Shown here in pieces: positions 52,767 through 63,791 of a stretch of DNA of 64,000 nucleotides. The notes under the pieces were generated by a model. The model saw only the letters and a program-made list of their open reading frames with translations, did no database searches and was not told the origin of the DNA. The position numbers were made by a program, and so were the translations under genes. Each line of letters begins with the position of its first letter. The first letter of the stretch is position 1. The stretch spans positions 372,001-436,000 of the forward strand of contig JASGHI010000003.1 of NCBI GenBank assembly GCA_049841155.1, in the 5' to 3' direction. The stretch comes from ZC4RG30 sp049841155. GTDB lineage: Bacteria; Pseudomonadota; Gammaproteobacteria; Steroidobacterales; Steroidobacteraceae.

Positions 52767-53384
52767 GTGTCGCTGTACCTCGAAGTTCATCCGGTCAATC
52801 CGCAGCTGCGCCTGATCCGCCAGGCCGTGGACGCGCTGCGCGGGGGTGGCGTGATCGCCTATCCCACGGATTCCTGCTATGCGCTGGCCTGCCAGATCGG
52901 CGACAAGGACGCCCTGGAGCGCCTGCGGCGCATCCGCGGCGCGGACAAGAACCACCATTTCACGCTGGTGTGCCGTGATCTGGCGGAGATCTCGCGCTAT
53001 GCGCGGGTGGAGACCTGGCAGTTCCGCATGTTGAAGAGCTGCACGCCCGGTCCCTTCACCTTCCTGCTGCCTGCCACCCGCGAAGTGCCGCGGCGCCTGC
53101 AGCATCCCAAGCGCGCCACCATCGGCATCCGTGTGCCCGAGCATCCGGTGCCGCACCTGCTGCTTCAGGAGCTGGGAGAGCCGCTGATGAGCTCGACGCT
53201 GCTGCTGCCCGGCGACGAACTGCCGCTGACCGACGGCAACCAGATCCGCGAGCGCCTGGAACCTGCGCTGGATGCCATCGTCGATGGCGGCCACTGCGGC
53301 ATCGAGCCGACCACGGTGGTGGACCTGGCGGTTAATCCGCCCGTGGTCCTGCGGCAGGGCAAGGGGCGGATCGCCTCCGTATAA
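52767..53384 (+). CDS. yciO: YciO/YrdC family protein
   Basis: Predicted 205 residues, equal in length to E. coli YciO, a paralogue of the tRNA threonylcarbamoyl-AMP synthase TsaC. VIAYPTDSCYALACQIGDK, KNHHFTLVCRDLAEIS, GPFTFLLPATREVPRRL and EPTTVVDLAVNPPVVLRQG (in part) all match. GTG 52767 (MSLYLEVHPVNPQ) is chosen over an upstream ATG at 52737 by comparison with the family. Precise role unresolved. Confidence 0.92.
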   Translation: MSLYLEVHPVNPQLRLIRQAVDALRGGGVIAYPTDSCYALACQIGDKDALERLRRIRGADKNHHFTLVCRDLAEISRYARVETWQFRMLKSCTPGPFTFLLPATREVPRRLQHPKRATIGIRVPEHPVPHLLLQELGEPLMSSTLLLPGDELPLTDGNQIRERLEPALDAIVDGGHCGIEPTTVVDLAVNPPVVLRQGKGRIASV

Positions 53385-53385
53385 T
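53380..53385 (+). promoter_or_regulatory. Perfect -10 for an apparently leaderless trpS mRNA
   Basis: TATAAT ends seven bases before the trpS ATG (53392), so the predicted transcription start coincides with the start codon. It overlaps the yciO stop codon. No Shine-Dalgarno precedes trpS. The -35 is poor. Confidence 0.45.
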
Positions 53386-53391
53386 GCGCGG

Positions 53392-54630
53392 ATGACGGAT
53401 CCCTCCCAGCCGGTGCGTGAGCCCGGCGTCGTGTTGTCGGGCATGCGCCCCACCGGGCAGCTGCATCTGGGCAACTATCACGGCGCGCTGAAGAACTGGG
53501 TGGGGCTGCAGCAGCGTTACGACTGCTATTTCTTCGTTGCCGACTGGCATGCGCTGACCACCGGCTACGAAGATACCTCGCAGCTGCAGAACCACCTGCA
53601 GTCCATGGTGATCGACTGGCTGGCGGCGGGACTTGATCCGGAGCGGTCGGCGATCTTCGTGCAGTCGCAGGTACCCGAGCATGCGGAGCTGCACCTGCTG
53701 CTGTCGATGATCACACCGCTGCCGTGGCTGGAGCGCGTGCCCACGTACAAGGACCAGCAGGCCCAGCTCAAGGACCGGGATCTGGCCACCTACGGCTTCC
53801 TCGGCTATCCGTTGCTGCAAAGTGCCGACATCCTGGTCTACCGCCCGGCGTACGTGCCCGTGGGCGAGGACCAGGTGGCGCATGTGGAGATCACGCGCGA
53901 GATCGCGCGGCGCTTCAATCATCTCTTCGGCCGCGATCCGGGCTTTGCCGCGCAGGCCAAGCAGGCGCTGCGGCGTTTCGATGCAGCCGGGCGCGAGCGC
54001 CTGCAGGCTTTGCGGCGCGGCTTCCTGGAAGCCGGCGATCATGCGGGCCTCGATGAGGGGCGGGCGCTGATCGCCGCCAACCACCGGCTGTCGGCAGAGG
54101 AGCGTCATCTGCTGCACGACTGGCTGCAGGGCGATCATCACCAGCTGCTGCCCGAGCCGCAGGTGCTGCTCACGCCCACTCCCAAGGTTCCCGGCCTTGA
54201 TGGGCGCAAGATGTCCAAGTCCTACGGCAACACCATCGGACTGACCGAGGATCCCGAATCCATCGCGCGCAAGATCAGGGGCATGCAGACCGATCCGGCG
54301 CGCGTGCGGCGTACTGATCCGGGCGATCCGGAGAAATGCCCGGTATGGGATCTGCACAAGCTGTATTCCACGCCGCCGACGCAGGAGTGGGTGCAGGCCG
54401 GCTGCCGCAGCGCCGGCATCGGCTGCCTGGAATGCAAGCAGCCGGTGATCGACGCCATCGCCGGCGAGGCTGCGCAGATGCGTGAGCGGGCAGCGCCTTA
54501 CCTCGCGCGGCCGCAGCGGGTGCGGGAGATCCTGGAGGCCGGCGCCGCGAAGGCGCGCGAGGCGGCCGGCGCCACCATGGAAGTGGTGCGTGGCGCCATG
54601 CACCTGCTGCCGGAGCAGCCCCCGTCATGA
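53392..54630 (+). CDS. trpS: Tryptophanyl-tRNA synthetase (long form)
   Basis: Predicted 412 residues, against 334 in E. coli. Class I motifs: PTGQLHLGNYHGAL (HIGH) and DGRKMSKSYGN (KMSKS). An insert of about 75 residues (about 185-265, charged, containing RRFDAAGRERLQALRRGF) lies before the KMSKS loop. This long form is known from Xanthomonadales and several betaproteobacteria. ATGA overlap with scpA. Confidence 0.95.
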   Translation: MTDPSQPVREPGVVLSGMRPTGQLHLGNYHGALKNWVGLQQRYDCYFFVADWHALTTGYEDTSQLQNHLQSMVIDWLAAGLDPERSAIFVQSQVPEHAELHLLLSMITPLPWLERVPTYKDQQAQLKDRDLATYGFLGYPLLQSADILVYRPAYVPVGEDQVAHVEITREIARRFNHLFGRDPGFAAQAKQALRRFDAAGRERLQALRRGFLEAGDHAGLDEGRALIAANHRLSAEERHLLHDWLQGDHHQLLPEPQVLLTPTPKVPGLDGRKMSKSYGNTIGLTEDPESIARKIRGMQTDPARVRRTDPGDPEKCPVWDLHKLYSTPPTQEWVQAGCRSAGIGCLECKQPVIDAIAGEAAQMRERAAPYLARPQRVREILEAGAAKAREAAGATMEVVRGAMHLLPEQPPS

Positions 54631-55556
54631 CCACCGAGGCCATGCAAGTGGAAATGCCTTTTGCGGTGGTGCTGGGCGAGCCGCTCACCGAGCTGCCGCG
54701 CGACCTCTACATCCCGCCGCAGGCGATGGAGGTGTTCCTCGATGCCTTCGAGGGGCCGCTGGATCTGCTGCTGTACCTGATCCGCAAGCAGAACCTGAAC
54801 ATCCTCGACATCCCGATCGCCGAGATCACGCGCCAGTACACGCAGTACATCGAGCTGATGACCGAGCTGCAGCTGGACCTTGCGGGCGAGTACCTGGTGA
54901 TGGCCGCGACGCTTGCCGAGATCAAGTCGCGCATGCTGCTGCCGCGCGCCACCCAGCCGGGCGATGGCATCGAGGAGGATCCGCGCGCGGAACTGGTGCG
55001 GCGGCTGCAGGAGTACGAGCGCTTCAAGCAGGCGGCGCAGGACATCGAGACGCTGCCGCGCCTGGAGCGCGACCACTTCATTGCCGTGGCCGAGTTCAAC
55101 GACCGCCGCGTGGTGCGGGCTCTACCCGAGATCACGCTCAAGGAGATGCTGCTCGCTTTCCGCGACATGGCACAGCGCGCCGAGATGTTCGCTCATCACC
55201 ACATCCAGCGCGAGCCGCTGTCGGTGCGCGCGCGCATGAGCGACATCCTCACGCTGGTGCGGCCGGATGCCTTCACCGAATTCCAGCGGCTGTTCCAGCC
55301 CGAAGAAGGGCGCATGGGCGTCACGGTCACCTTCATCGCCATACTCGAGCTGGTGCGCGAGGGGCTGATCGAGATCGTGCAGAACGAGGCCTACGCGCCG
55401 CTGTATGTGCGCGGCGGCGCGCAGCCGGCGCCGGGCCGCACGATCGATGTCGAGGCGCAGCAGCAGGCCGAGGCCGAGGATGCGCGCCTGCTGGCCGGCA
55501 GCGTGGCGGCGAATGACGACTCTGACGAGGATGCCGATGACGATGAACGCAACTGA
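54627..55556 (+). CDS. scpA: Segregation and condensation protein A
   Basis: Predicted 309-residue kleisin of the SMC complex. FEGPLDLLLYLIRKQNLNILDIPIAEITRQY is the family hallmark (about 38-68, quoted here as FEGPLDLLLYLIRKQ). C-terminal winged helix VTVTFIAILELVREG binds the SMC head. Acidic tail SDEDADDDERN. Overlaps trpS and scpB. Confidence 0.95.
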   Translation: MTTEAMQVEMPFAVVLGEPLTELPRDLYIPPQAMEVFLDAFEGPLDLLLYLIRKQNLNILDIPIAEITRQYTQYIELMTELQLDLAGEYLVMAATLAEIKSRMLLPRATQPGDGIEEDPRAELVRRLQEYERFKQAAQDIETLPRLERDHFIAVAEFNDRRVVRALPEITLKEMLLAFRDMAQRAEMFAHHHIQREPLSVRARMSDILTLVRPDAFTEFQRLFQPEEGRMGVTVTFIAILELVREGLIEIVQNEAYAPLYVRGGAQPAPGRTIDVEAQQQAEAEDARLLAGSVAANDDSDEDADDDERN

Positions 55557-56235
55557 ACTCGCCGTGCTGCTGGAGGCGGCGCTGCTGGCCGCGGGGCGGC
55601 ATCTTCCGGTGGCCGAACTGGGCGAGATGTTCGAGGAGGGGCAGCGTCCCGCCGCCGACGAGCTGCGCGAGGCGCTGCGCCTGGTGGCCGAGCGCTGCGA
55701 GGGCCGCGCATACGAATTGCTGGAGACGGCCTCGGGATTCCGGCTGCAGATCCGCCGCGAGTTTGCGTTGCCGGTGTCGCGCCTGTGGCCGGAGCGGCCG
55801 GCGCGCTATTCGCGCGCGTTGCTGGAGACGCTGGCGCTGATCGCCTACCGCCAGCCGCTGACGCGCGCCGAGATCGAAGCGGTGCGCGGCGTGGCCGTGA
55901 ACCCCAACATCATCAAGACGCTGTTCGAGCGCAACTGGATCCGCGTGGTCGGGCACCGCGAGCTGCCCGGACGCCCCGAGCTGCTCGGCACCACGCGCGA
56001 TTTCCTCGACTATTTCGGGCTCAGGACATTGGCGCAGCTGCCGCCGCTGGCCGAGCTCAAGTCGCTGGAGGATCTGGATCCGCAGCTGGCGCTGCCCGAA
56101 CCGCTGGGTCCGGTCGAGGCGTCGAACGAGCCTGATCTCTCCGCCGAACCCGCCGTGATGGTGCCCGCCGTGCCCGGCAACGACCAGGAGAGCACCGATG
56201 CAGCGGCGCCCGGCGAAGAAGCGGCGAACGGCTGA
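55537..56235 (+). CDS. scpB: Segregation and condensation protein B
   Basis: Predicted 232 residues, two winged-helix domains that bind ScpA. ALLETLALIAYRQPLTRAEIE and VNPNIIKTLFERNWIRVVG (both 19-21 residues; core LALIAYRQPLTRAEIE) are the signatures. ATG 55537 is chosen among three near ATGs because GAGG lies six bases upstream. The C-terminal 50 residues are Pro/Glu/Ala-rich and overlap the next gene by 38 bp. Confidence 0.93.
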   Translation: MTMNATELAVLLEAALLAAGRHLPVAELGEMFEEGQRPAADELREALRLVAERCEGRAYELLETASGFRLQIRREFALPVSRLWPERPARYSRALLETLALIAYRQPLTRAEIEAVRGVAVNPNIIKTLFERNWIRVVGHRELPGRPELLGTTRDFLDYFGLRTLAQLPPLAELKSLEDLDPQLALPEPLGPVEASNEPDLSAEPAVMVPAVPGNDQESTDAAAPGEEAANG

Positions 56236-57049
56236 GGCTGCTGCCGCGCAGGCACCGCCCGGCGGCGCGCCCGAGCGCGTACAGAAAATCCTCGCGCGGG
56301 CGGGGCTGGCGTCACGCCGCGAAGCCGAGGAGTGGATCCGCGCCGGACGCGTGACCATCAACGGCGCGCCTGCCGAGCTTGGCAGCCGCGCGCAAGGCAG
56401 CGACCAGATCCGGCTCGATGGCCGGCTGGTGCGCCAGGCCCCCTCGCGCGAAGGCGCCACTTTCCTGTGCAACCGTTCGCCCGGCGAGCCGCTGCTGCGT
56501 GCCGACGAAGGCAGTGGCCATGAGCCCTTCGCCGCGCGGCTGCCGCGCAAGGTGGGGCGGCGTTATCTCGCCATCAGCCCGTTGCCGCGCATCGACGGCG
56601 GCCTCGAGCTCGTGACTTCCGATGGCGCGCTGGCGGCGCGGCTGCAACGCGCCGTGCGCGGTCTTGCCATCTCGTTCCAGGTGCGCGTGCGCGGCGAGCT
56701 GACGCCGGAGCAGGTGGCCGGCGTGCTGGAGGGGCAGCTGGACAGCGGCGCGCGGCTGCAGGTGCTGGAATGCGAACCGGGCGGCGGCGAGGGCACGAAC
56801 CGCTGGTACCGGGTCGAGACGCGCGGCGCCACCGGCGGCGATCTGCGGGCGGTGGTGGAGCGTCAGGGGGCGACGGTGAGCCGGCTCATGCGCGTTGCCA
56901 TGGGAGCTCTGGCGCTCGACCGTTCGCTGCCGCGCGGGCAGTGGCGCGCGCTGGGTACCGAGGATTTGGCCGCGCTGCTGGAGCCTGCGGAGCAGGCGGT
57001 GCCCGGCTTCGCTGCCGACGCTACTGGCAGTCCAGAGCCTGGCCGGTGA
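56198..57049 (+). CDS. RluB-like S4 protein lacking the catalytic aspartate
   Basis: Predicted 283 residues at the canonical rluB locus (scpA-scpB-rluB). The S4 RNA-binding domain is good (ERVQKILARAGLASRREAEE). The pseudouridine synthase fold can be aligned to E. coli RluB without gaps, but the motif GRLDVNTCG reads SPLPRIDGG, so the nucleophilic Asp is Pro130 and the Arg is Pro128. The C-terminal motif EGRNREVRRLW reads RGATGGDLRAVV. Flanking parts (LVTSDGALAARL, VSRLMRVAMGAL) persist. It is probably an RNA-binding pseudoenzyme, not a decaying gene: the frame is intact and codon use normal. Confidence 0.8.
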   Translation: MQRRPAKKRRTAEAAAAQAPPGGAPERVQKILARAGLASRREAEEWIRAGRVTINGAPAELGSRAQGSDQIRLDGRLVRQAPSREGATFLCNRSPGEPLLRADEGSGHEPFAARLPRKVGRRYLAISPLPRIDGGLELVTSDGALAARLQRAVRGLAISFQVRVRGELTPEQVAGVLEGQLDSGARLQVLECEPGGGEGTNRWYRVETRGATGGDLRAVVERQGATVSRLMRVAMGALALDRSLPRGQWRALGTEDLAALLEPAEQAVPGFAADATGSPEPGR

Positions 57050-57746
57050 TTCCCGTGCCTTGCGGTCCCAGCAGGCGCAGGTAGGGGGCAGTGAGGGTCT
57101 CGGGCAGAGGCAGCGAGGCCACGTCTTCCGACGGGTAGGCCTGGCGGCGCATGGCGGTGCGCGCGCGGCCCGGATTGATGGTGTTCACGCGGATGGCCGT
57201 GTTGCCCGAGCACTCTTCCGCCAGCACCTGGGCAAGCCCTTCTAGTGCGAACTTGGAGACTGCGTAGGCGCCCCAGTACGCGCGGCCACGGCGCCCGACG
57301 CCACTGGAAGTGAAGATCACCGAGGCATCGGGCGAGCGGCGCAACGCCGGCAGCAGCACCTGGGTGAGCGCGAATGCCGCGGTGACGTTCACATGCATCA
57401 CGCGGCACCAGGTGGGCACGTCGTAGTGTTCGATGGGGGTCAGCGGGCCGAGCAGCCCCGCGCAGTGCACCAGCCCGTCGAGCCTGCCGTAGCGTTCCAG
57501 CACGGCGTCGGCCAGCCGGTCGTAGTCGGTGGCCAGGGCTTTCTCCAGGTCCAGCGGCGCCATCAGTGCCGCGCCGGGGGCAATGCCTTCCAGTTCGGTG
57601 TGCAGCGCCTGCAGCCTGGGCGCATTGCGCGCCAGCAACACTAGCTGGGCGCCGGCGCGGGCGCAGTCGATGGCGAGCGCGCGGCCGATGCCGCCGGTGG
57701 CACCGGTGATCGCGATGACGCGGCCGGTGAGCACGGCGCTGCTCAT
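57021..57746 (-). CDS. yciK: YciK-type short-chain dehydrogenase
   Basis: Predicted 241-residue SDR. Cofactor motif ITGATGGIGRALA, NAG-type VHCAGLLGPLTPIEHYD, catalytic Ser in IFTSSGVGRRGRAYWGAY with YAVSK. E. coli yciK also lies near rluB and scpA homologues. Substrate unknown. Convergent with the rluB-like gene, overlapping it by 29 bp; GTGA/ATGA-type overlap with gph. Confidence 0.88.
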   Translation of the reverse strand: MSSAVLTGRVIAITGATGGIGRALAIDCARAGAQLVLLARNAPRLQALHTELEGIAPGAALMAPLDLEKALATDYDRLADAVLERYGRLDGLVHCAGLLGPLTPIEHYDVPTWCRVMHVNVTAAFALTQVLLPALRRSPDASVIFTSSGVGRRGRAYWGAYAVSKFALEGLAQVLAEECSGNTAIRVNTINPGRARTAMRRQAYPSEDVASLPLPETLTAPYLRLLGPQGTGITGQALDCQ

Positions 57747-58405
57747 CGCGCGTCGAGCCAGCGCAGCAGGCCGGCCGGATCGTCGATATGCGCATCCGGC
57801 GCCCAGGCATCCGGATCGTCCCCCGGACCGAGATAGCCGTAGCGTGCCACCAGCACCGGCATGCCCGCGGCGCGGGCGGACTGCACATCGCGTTCGGCAT
57901 CGCCCACATAGACGCAGGTGGCCGGATCCAGCGCCAGCGCGTGCGCCGCATGCAGCAGCGGGGCGGGATGCGGCTTGCGCTGCGGCAGGGTATCGCCCGA
58001 CACCACGATGCCCGCGCGGCGATCCAGGCCCAGCGCGGCCAGCAGCGGCGTGGTGAGGAAGGCCGGCTTGTTGGTCACGATGCCCCAGCGCAGCCCGCGG
58101 CGCTCCAGCTCCGGCAGCACCGATTCGAAGCCGGGAAACGGCGCGGTGGCCGTGGCGATGCGCGCTGCATACAAATCGAGCAGCCGCGTGCGCAGCGCCT
58201 CGAAAGGATCGCCTGCAAGCCCGGGGAAGGCCAGTTTGAGCAGGCCTGTGGAGCCATGCGATACCTGCGCGCGCACCTCATCGTAGGGCAGCGGCGCGGC
58301 GCCCTGTTCGGCGCGCACCTGGTTCAGCGCGGGGATCATGTCCGGGGCGGTGTCGAGCAGCGTGCCGTCGAGGTCGAACAGCACGGCCGCGATGCGTGCG
58401 CTCAA
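57743..58405 (-). CDS. gph: Phosphoglycolate phosphatase (HAD family)
   Basis: Predicted 220 residues. HAD motif I FDLDGTLLDTAPD, motif II VTNKP, motif III KPHPAPLL and motif IV GDAERDVQSA. Removes phosphate from 2-phosphoglycolate arising in DNA repair. ubiG-gph is a standard pair; the four-base overlaps on both sides place it in a ubiG-gph-yciK operon. Confidence 0.9.
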   Translation of the reverse strand: MSARIAAVLFDLDGTLLDTAPDMIPALNQVRAEQGAAPLPYDEVRAQVSHGSTGLLKLAFPGLAGDPFEALRTRLLDLYAARIATATAPFPGFESVLPELERRGLRWGIVTNKPAFLTTPLLAALGLDRRAGIVVSGDTLPQRKPHPAPLLHAAHALALDPATCVYVGDAERDVQSARAAGMPVLVARYGYLGPGDDPDAWAPDAHIDDPAGLLRWLDAR

Positions 58406-59124
58406 GCGGTCTCTCCCGCGCGGGTGAGGTGCGCGAGGTAGTTCACCGACACATCGCCAGTGAGTTCGCAGCGGTCGCGGAACGGGTCGTAGTCGAGGCC
58501 GGCCAGATGCTGCACGTCGAGGCCCGCCGCCCGCGCCCAGCGCGCCAGTTCCGAGGGGCGGATGAAGCGCTCGTATTCATGCGTGCCCCGCGGCAGCAGG
58601 CGCAGCAGGTATTCGGCGCCCACGATGGCCTTGAGGAAGGACTTGAGATTGCGGTTGAGCGTGGAGACGAACAGCGCGCCGCCGGGCGCCAGCAACTGCC
58701 CCAGCGTCGCCAGCATGGCCTGTGGCTGCGGCACGTGTTCGAGCATCTCCATGCAGCAGACCACGTCGAAGCGCGCTTCGCGGTCGGCGGCGAGCTCGGC
58801 TGCATCCTGCACGCGGTAGTCGATGGCAAGCCCTGATTCCAGCGCGTGCAGATGCGCGGTTTCGATCATGGCCGGCGCCAGGTCGATGCCGGTGACCTGG
58901 GCGCCGTGACGTGCCAGCGCCTCGGCCAGCAGGCCGCCGCCGCAGCCCACGTCCAGCACGCGCGCGGCCTGCAGCCGCGCCCGGGAGGCCACGTAGGCGG
59001 CACGCACGGGATTGAGCCGGTGCAGCGGGCGGAATTCGCCGTGCTCGTCCCAGAAGCGGGTGGCGGCGGCGTCGAATTTGGCGATCTCGGCCGGATCGGC
59101 GGCCGCGGGATGGGGTGCATTCAC
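58402..59124 (-). CDS. ubiG: Ubiquinone biosynthesis O-methyltransferase
   Basis: Predicted 240 residues. SAM motif VLDVGCGGGLLAEALARHGA (20), DLAPAMIETA, and CCMEMLEHVPQP; N-terminus EIAKFDAAATRFWDEHGEFRPLH in part. Carries out both O-methylations of ubiquinone synthesis. GTG 59124 gives the family N-terminus; longer in-frame extension runs over gyrA. TATACT (59137-59132) lies seven bases upstream, with no Shine-Dalgarno, so the mRNA may be leaderless. Divergent from gyrA. Confidence 0.93.
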   Translation of the reverse strand: MNAPHPAAADPAEIAKFDAAATRFWDEHGEFRPLHRLNPVRAAYVASRARLQAARVLDVGCGGGLLAEALARHGAQVTGIDLAPAMIETAHLHALESGLAIDYRVQDAAELAADREARFDVVCCMEMLEHVPQPQAMLATLGQLLAPGGALFVSTLNRNLKSFLKAIVGAEYLLRLLPRGTHEYERFIRPSELARWARAAGLDVQHLAGLDYDPFRDRCELTGDVSVNYLAHLTRAGETA

Positions 59125-59169
59125 CCGTTGAAGTATAAGCGTCCGGAAGGGGACCGGAGAGGGTCTCTG

Positions 59170-59178
59170 TGCTAAAAT
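59170..59178 (+). promoter_or_regulatory. Extended -10 promoter of gyrA
   Basis: TGC-TAAAAT, 37 bp before the gyrA ATG; poor -35 (GGGACC at 17 bp). Fits a supercoiling-sensitive, extended -10 type promoter, but that is inference. Confidence 0.5.
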
Positions 59179-59214
59179 TCGCTGTTCCACACAGCACTGC
59201 GGATCGGCTGCCGA

Positions 59215-61803
<2,589 letters not shown>

Positions 61804-61807
61804 GCTT

Positions 61808-62488
61808 TCAGGTTGCGGCCCACATCCGCAGCAGGTTGTGGTACACGCCAGTGAGCTGGACCACGGCCGGATGGTCGTGCGCCTGCTGCGAGAGGCTCTG
61901 GATGGCGTTGTCCAGGTCGAACATCAGCGCCCGCTGCGCATCCTCGCGCACCATGCTCTGGATCCAGAAAAAGGAGGCCACGCGCGCCCCGCGCGTGACC
62001 GGATTGACTCGGTGCAGGCTGCTGGCCGGATACAGCACCATGTGGCCTGCGGGCAGCTTCACGGTATGAGTGCCGTAGGTGTCCTCGATCACGAGCTCGC
62101 CGCCGTCGTATTCCTCGGGCGCGGCGAGAAACAGCGTCGCGGACAGGTCGGTGCGCACGCGGTGCGCCGTGCCGCGGATACGGCGCACGGCATTGTCCAC
62201 ATGCAGCCCGAATGCCTGGCCGCCGGTATAGCGGTTGAACAGCGGCGGAAACACCTTCAGCGGCAGCGCTGCCGAAATGAAGCGCGGATTGCGTTCCAGC
62301 GCATCGAGGATCATGTCGCCCAGCTGCCGCGCCAGCGGTGCATCCTCGGGCAGCTGCTCGTTGTCCTTAGTGCGGGCGGACTGGTAGCCGGCCGTGACTT
62401 TGCCATCCACCCAGGGTGCGGCGTCCATGGCGTCGCGCGCCTGGCTGACCTGCGCCGCCGTGAGCACGTCGGGAATCGTGATGATCAT
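61808..62488 (-). CDS. PKHD-type Fe(II)/2-oxoglutarate hydroxylase, PiuC/YbiX family
   Basis: Predicted 226 residues. Start MIITIPDVLTAAQV as in YbiX. Iron ligands His96 and Asp98 in FGLHVDNAV and His159 in PASSLHRVNPVTRG; Arg169 binds 2-oxoglutarate. All are at the positions of E. coli YbiX. Such genes usually accompany TonB siderophore receptors and are iron-repressed; a Fur box lies at 62521-62539, 33 bp upstream. No receptor is adjacent here. Confidence 0.9.
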   Translation of the reverse strand: MIITIPDVLTAAQVSQARDAMDAAPWVDGKVTAGYQSARTKDNEQLPEDAPLARQLGDMILDALERNPRFISAALPLKVFPPLFNRYTGGQAFGLHVDNAVRRIRGTAHRVRTDLSATLFLAAPEEYDGGELVIEDTYGTHTVKLPAGHMVLYPASSLHRVNPVTRGARVASFFWIQSMVREDAQRALMFDLDNAIQSLSQQAHDHPAVVQLTGVYHNLLRMWAAT

Positions 62489-62520
62489 CTGGAGGGAATG
62501 GGTTGAGACCAGCAGGGATT

Positions 62521-62539
62521 TTGTATGAGAATCATTCTC
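62521..62539 (-). promoter_or_regulatory. Fur box
   Basis: TTGTATGAGAATCATTCTC contains the perfect 6-1-6 palindrome GAGAAT-C-ATTCTC, the classical core of the Fur site (GATAATGATAATCATTATC). Position upstream of the PiuC-type gene supports iron repression. Confidence 0.75.
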
Positions 62540-62590
62540 GTTTGCAAGGCATGCCGGATCCGGCCCGTCGCGGCGCCCGACCCATGTGAC

Positions 62591-62612
62591 CGGCACATGA
62601 GCTCATGTGCCG
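62591..62612. repeat. 22-bp perfect palindrome upstream of serC
   Basis: CGGCACATGAG followed directly by its exact reverse complement CTCATGTGCCG. It lies 19 bp before the -35 of serC and 100 bp from the PiuC start. A continuous palindrome without loop suits a dimeric repressor site better than a terminator. Confidence 0.6.
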
Positions 62613-62630
62613 CTGCATGGGGGCGGTGCA

Positions 62631-62659
62631 ATGACATCCGAACAGCGCTTGCCTAAAAT
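62631..62659 (+). promoter_or_regulatory. serC promoter
   Basis: ATGACA (62631-62636), 17 bp, TAAAAT (62654-62659): 5 of 6 in both boxes with ideal spacing, 49 bp before the serC GTG. Confidence 0.75.
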
Positions 62660-62708
62660 GCCCGATTCGTTGCGGCGCAGCGCCGCAGTTGCCAAAGGAT
62701 ATCTCCAA

Positions 62709-63791
62709 GTGCGTGTGTTCAATTTTGCGCCGGGCCCGGCCACGTTGCCGCTGGAAGTGCTCGAACAGGTTCGTGATGAGCTGATCGACTGGCAGGGTGG
62801 CGGCATGTCGGTGATGGAGGTGAGCCACCGCGGCAAGCCCTTCGTAGCCATGGTCCGGCAGGCCGAGGCCGACATCCGGCAGCTGATGGGTATCCCGGAC
62901 AACTACAAGGTGCTGTTCCTGCAGGGCGGCGCCACGGGCCAGTTCGCCGGCATCCCGATGAACATCGCGCGGCCGGATGCCACGGTCGACTACGTGAACA
63001 CCGGCAGCTGGTCCAAGAAGGCCATCGGCGAGGCAAAGCTCTACTGCGCCAAGGTCAACGTGGCGGCGGATGCGAAGGCGGACGGTTACAACTCCGTTCC
63101 GGACCCGTCGCAGTGGAACCGCACGCCCGGCGCGGCCTACCTGCACTACACGCCCAACGAGACCATCGGTGGGGTGGCTTATCCGTTCATTCCGGATGCC
63201 GGCAATGTGCCGCTGGTGGCGGATTATTCTTCCTCGATCATGTCCGAGCCGCTGGATGTGTCGAAGTTCGGCGTGATCTACGCCGGCGCGCAGAAGAACA
63301 TCGGCATCGCCGGCATGTGCGTGGTGATTGTGCGTGACGATCTGCTGGACCGCGCGCGGCCGGATGTGCCCTTTGTGTGGAACTGGAAGGTGATGGCGGA
63401 GGATGGCTCGCTGGGCAATACGCCGCCGGCCTTCGCCGTGTATGTTGCGGGGCTGGTATTCCAGTGGGCGCTCCGGCAGGGCGGCATTGCCGCCATCGGC
63501 GAGATCAACCGCCGCAAGGCGGCGAAGTTGTACGCGGCCATCGACGCCACGGGCTTCTACCGCAATCCGGTGGCGAAGCACTGCCGCTCGATCATGAACG
63601 TGCCCTTCACACTGAAGGATCCGGCGCTCGACAAACCCTTCCTCGAAGGGGCCGCGAAGGCGAGCCTGGTGAACTTGCAGGGCCATCGTTCGGTGGGCGG
63701 GATGCGCGCCAGCATCTACAACGCCATGCCCGAGGCGGGCGTGGATGCGCTCATCGCCTACATGCAGGAGTTCGAACGTCGTCATGGCTGA
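62709..63791 (+). CDS. serC: Phosphoserine aminotransferase
   Basis: Predicted 360 residues (E. coli 362), PLP enzyme of serine and pyridoxal-phosphate synthesis. RVFNFAPGPATLPLEVLEQ at the N-terminus, GGGMSVMEVSHRGKPF, and PLP Lys in YAGAQKNIGIAG. GTG 62709 with AAAGGA 8 bp upstream; in-frame codons before it lie in the promoter. Overlaps the next gene by eight bases. Confidence 0.96.
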   Translation: MRVFNFAPGPATLPLEVLEQVRDELIDWQGGGMSVMEVSHRGKPFVAMVRQAEADIRQLMGIPDNYKVLFLQGGATGQFAGIPMNIARPDATVDYVNTGSWSKKAIGEAKLYCAKVNVAADAKADGYNSVPDPSQWNRTPGAAYLHYTPNETIGGVAYPFIPDAGNVPLVADYSSSIMSEPLDVSKFGVIYAGAQKNIGIAGMCVVIVRDDLLDRARPDVPFVWNWKVMAEDGSLGNTPPAFAVYVAGLVFQWALRQGGIAAIGEINRRKAAKLYAAIDATGFYRNPVAKHCRSIMNVPFTLKDPALDKPFLEGAAKASLVNLQGHRSVGGMRASIYNAMPEAGVDALIAYMQEFERRHG

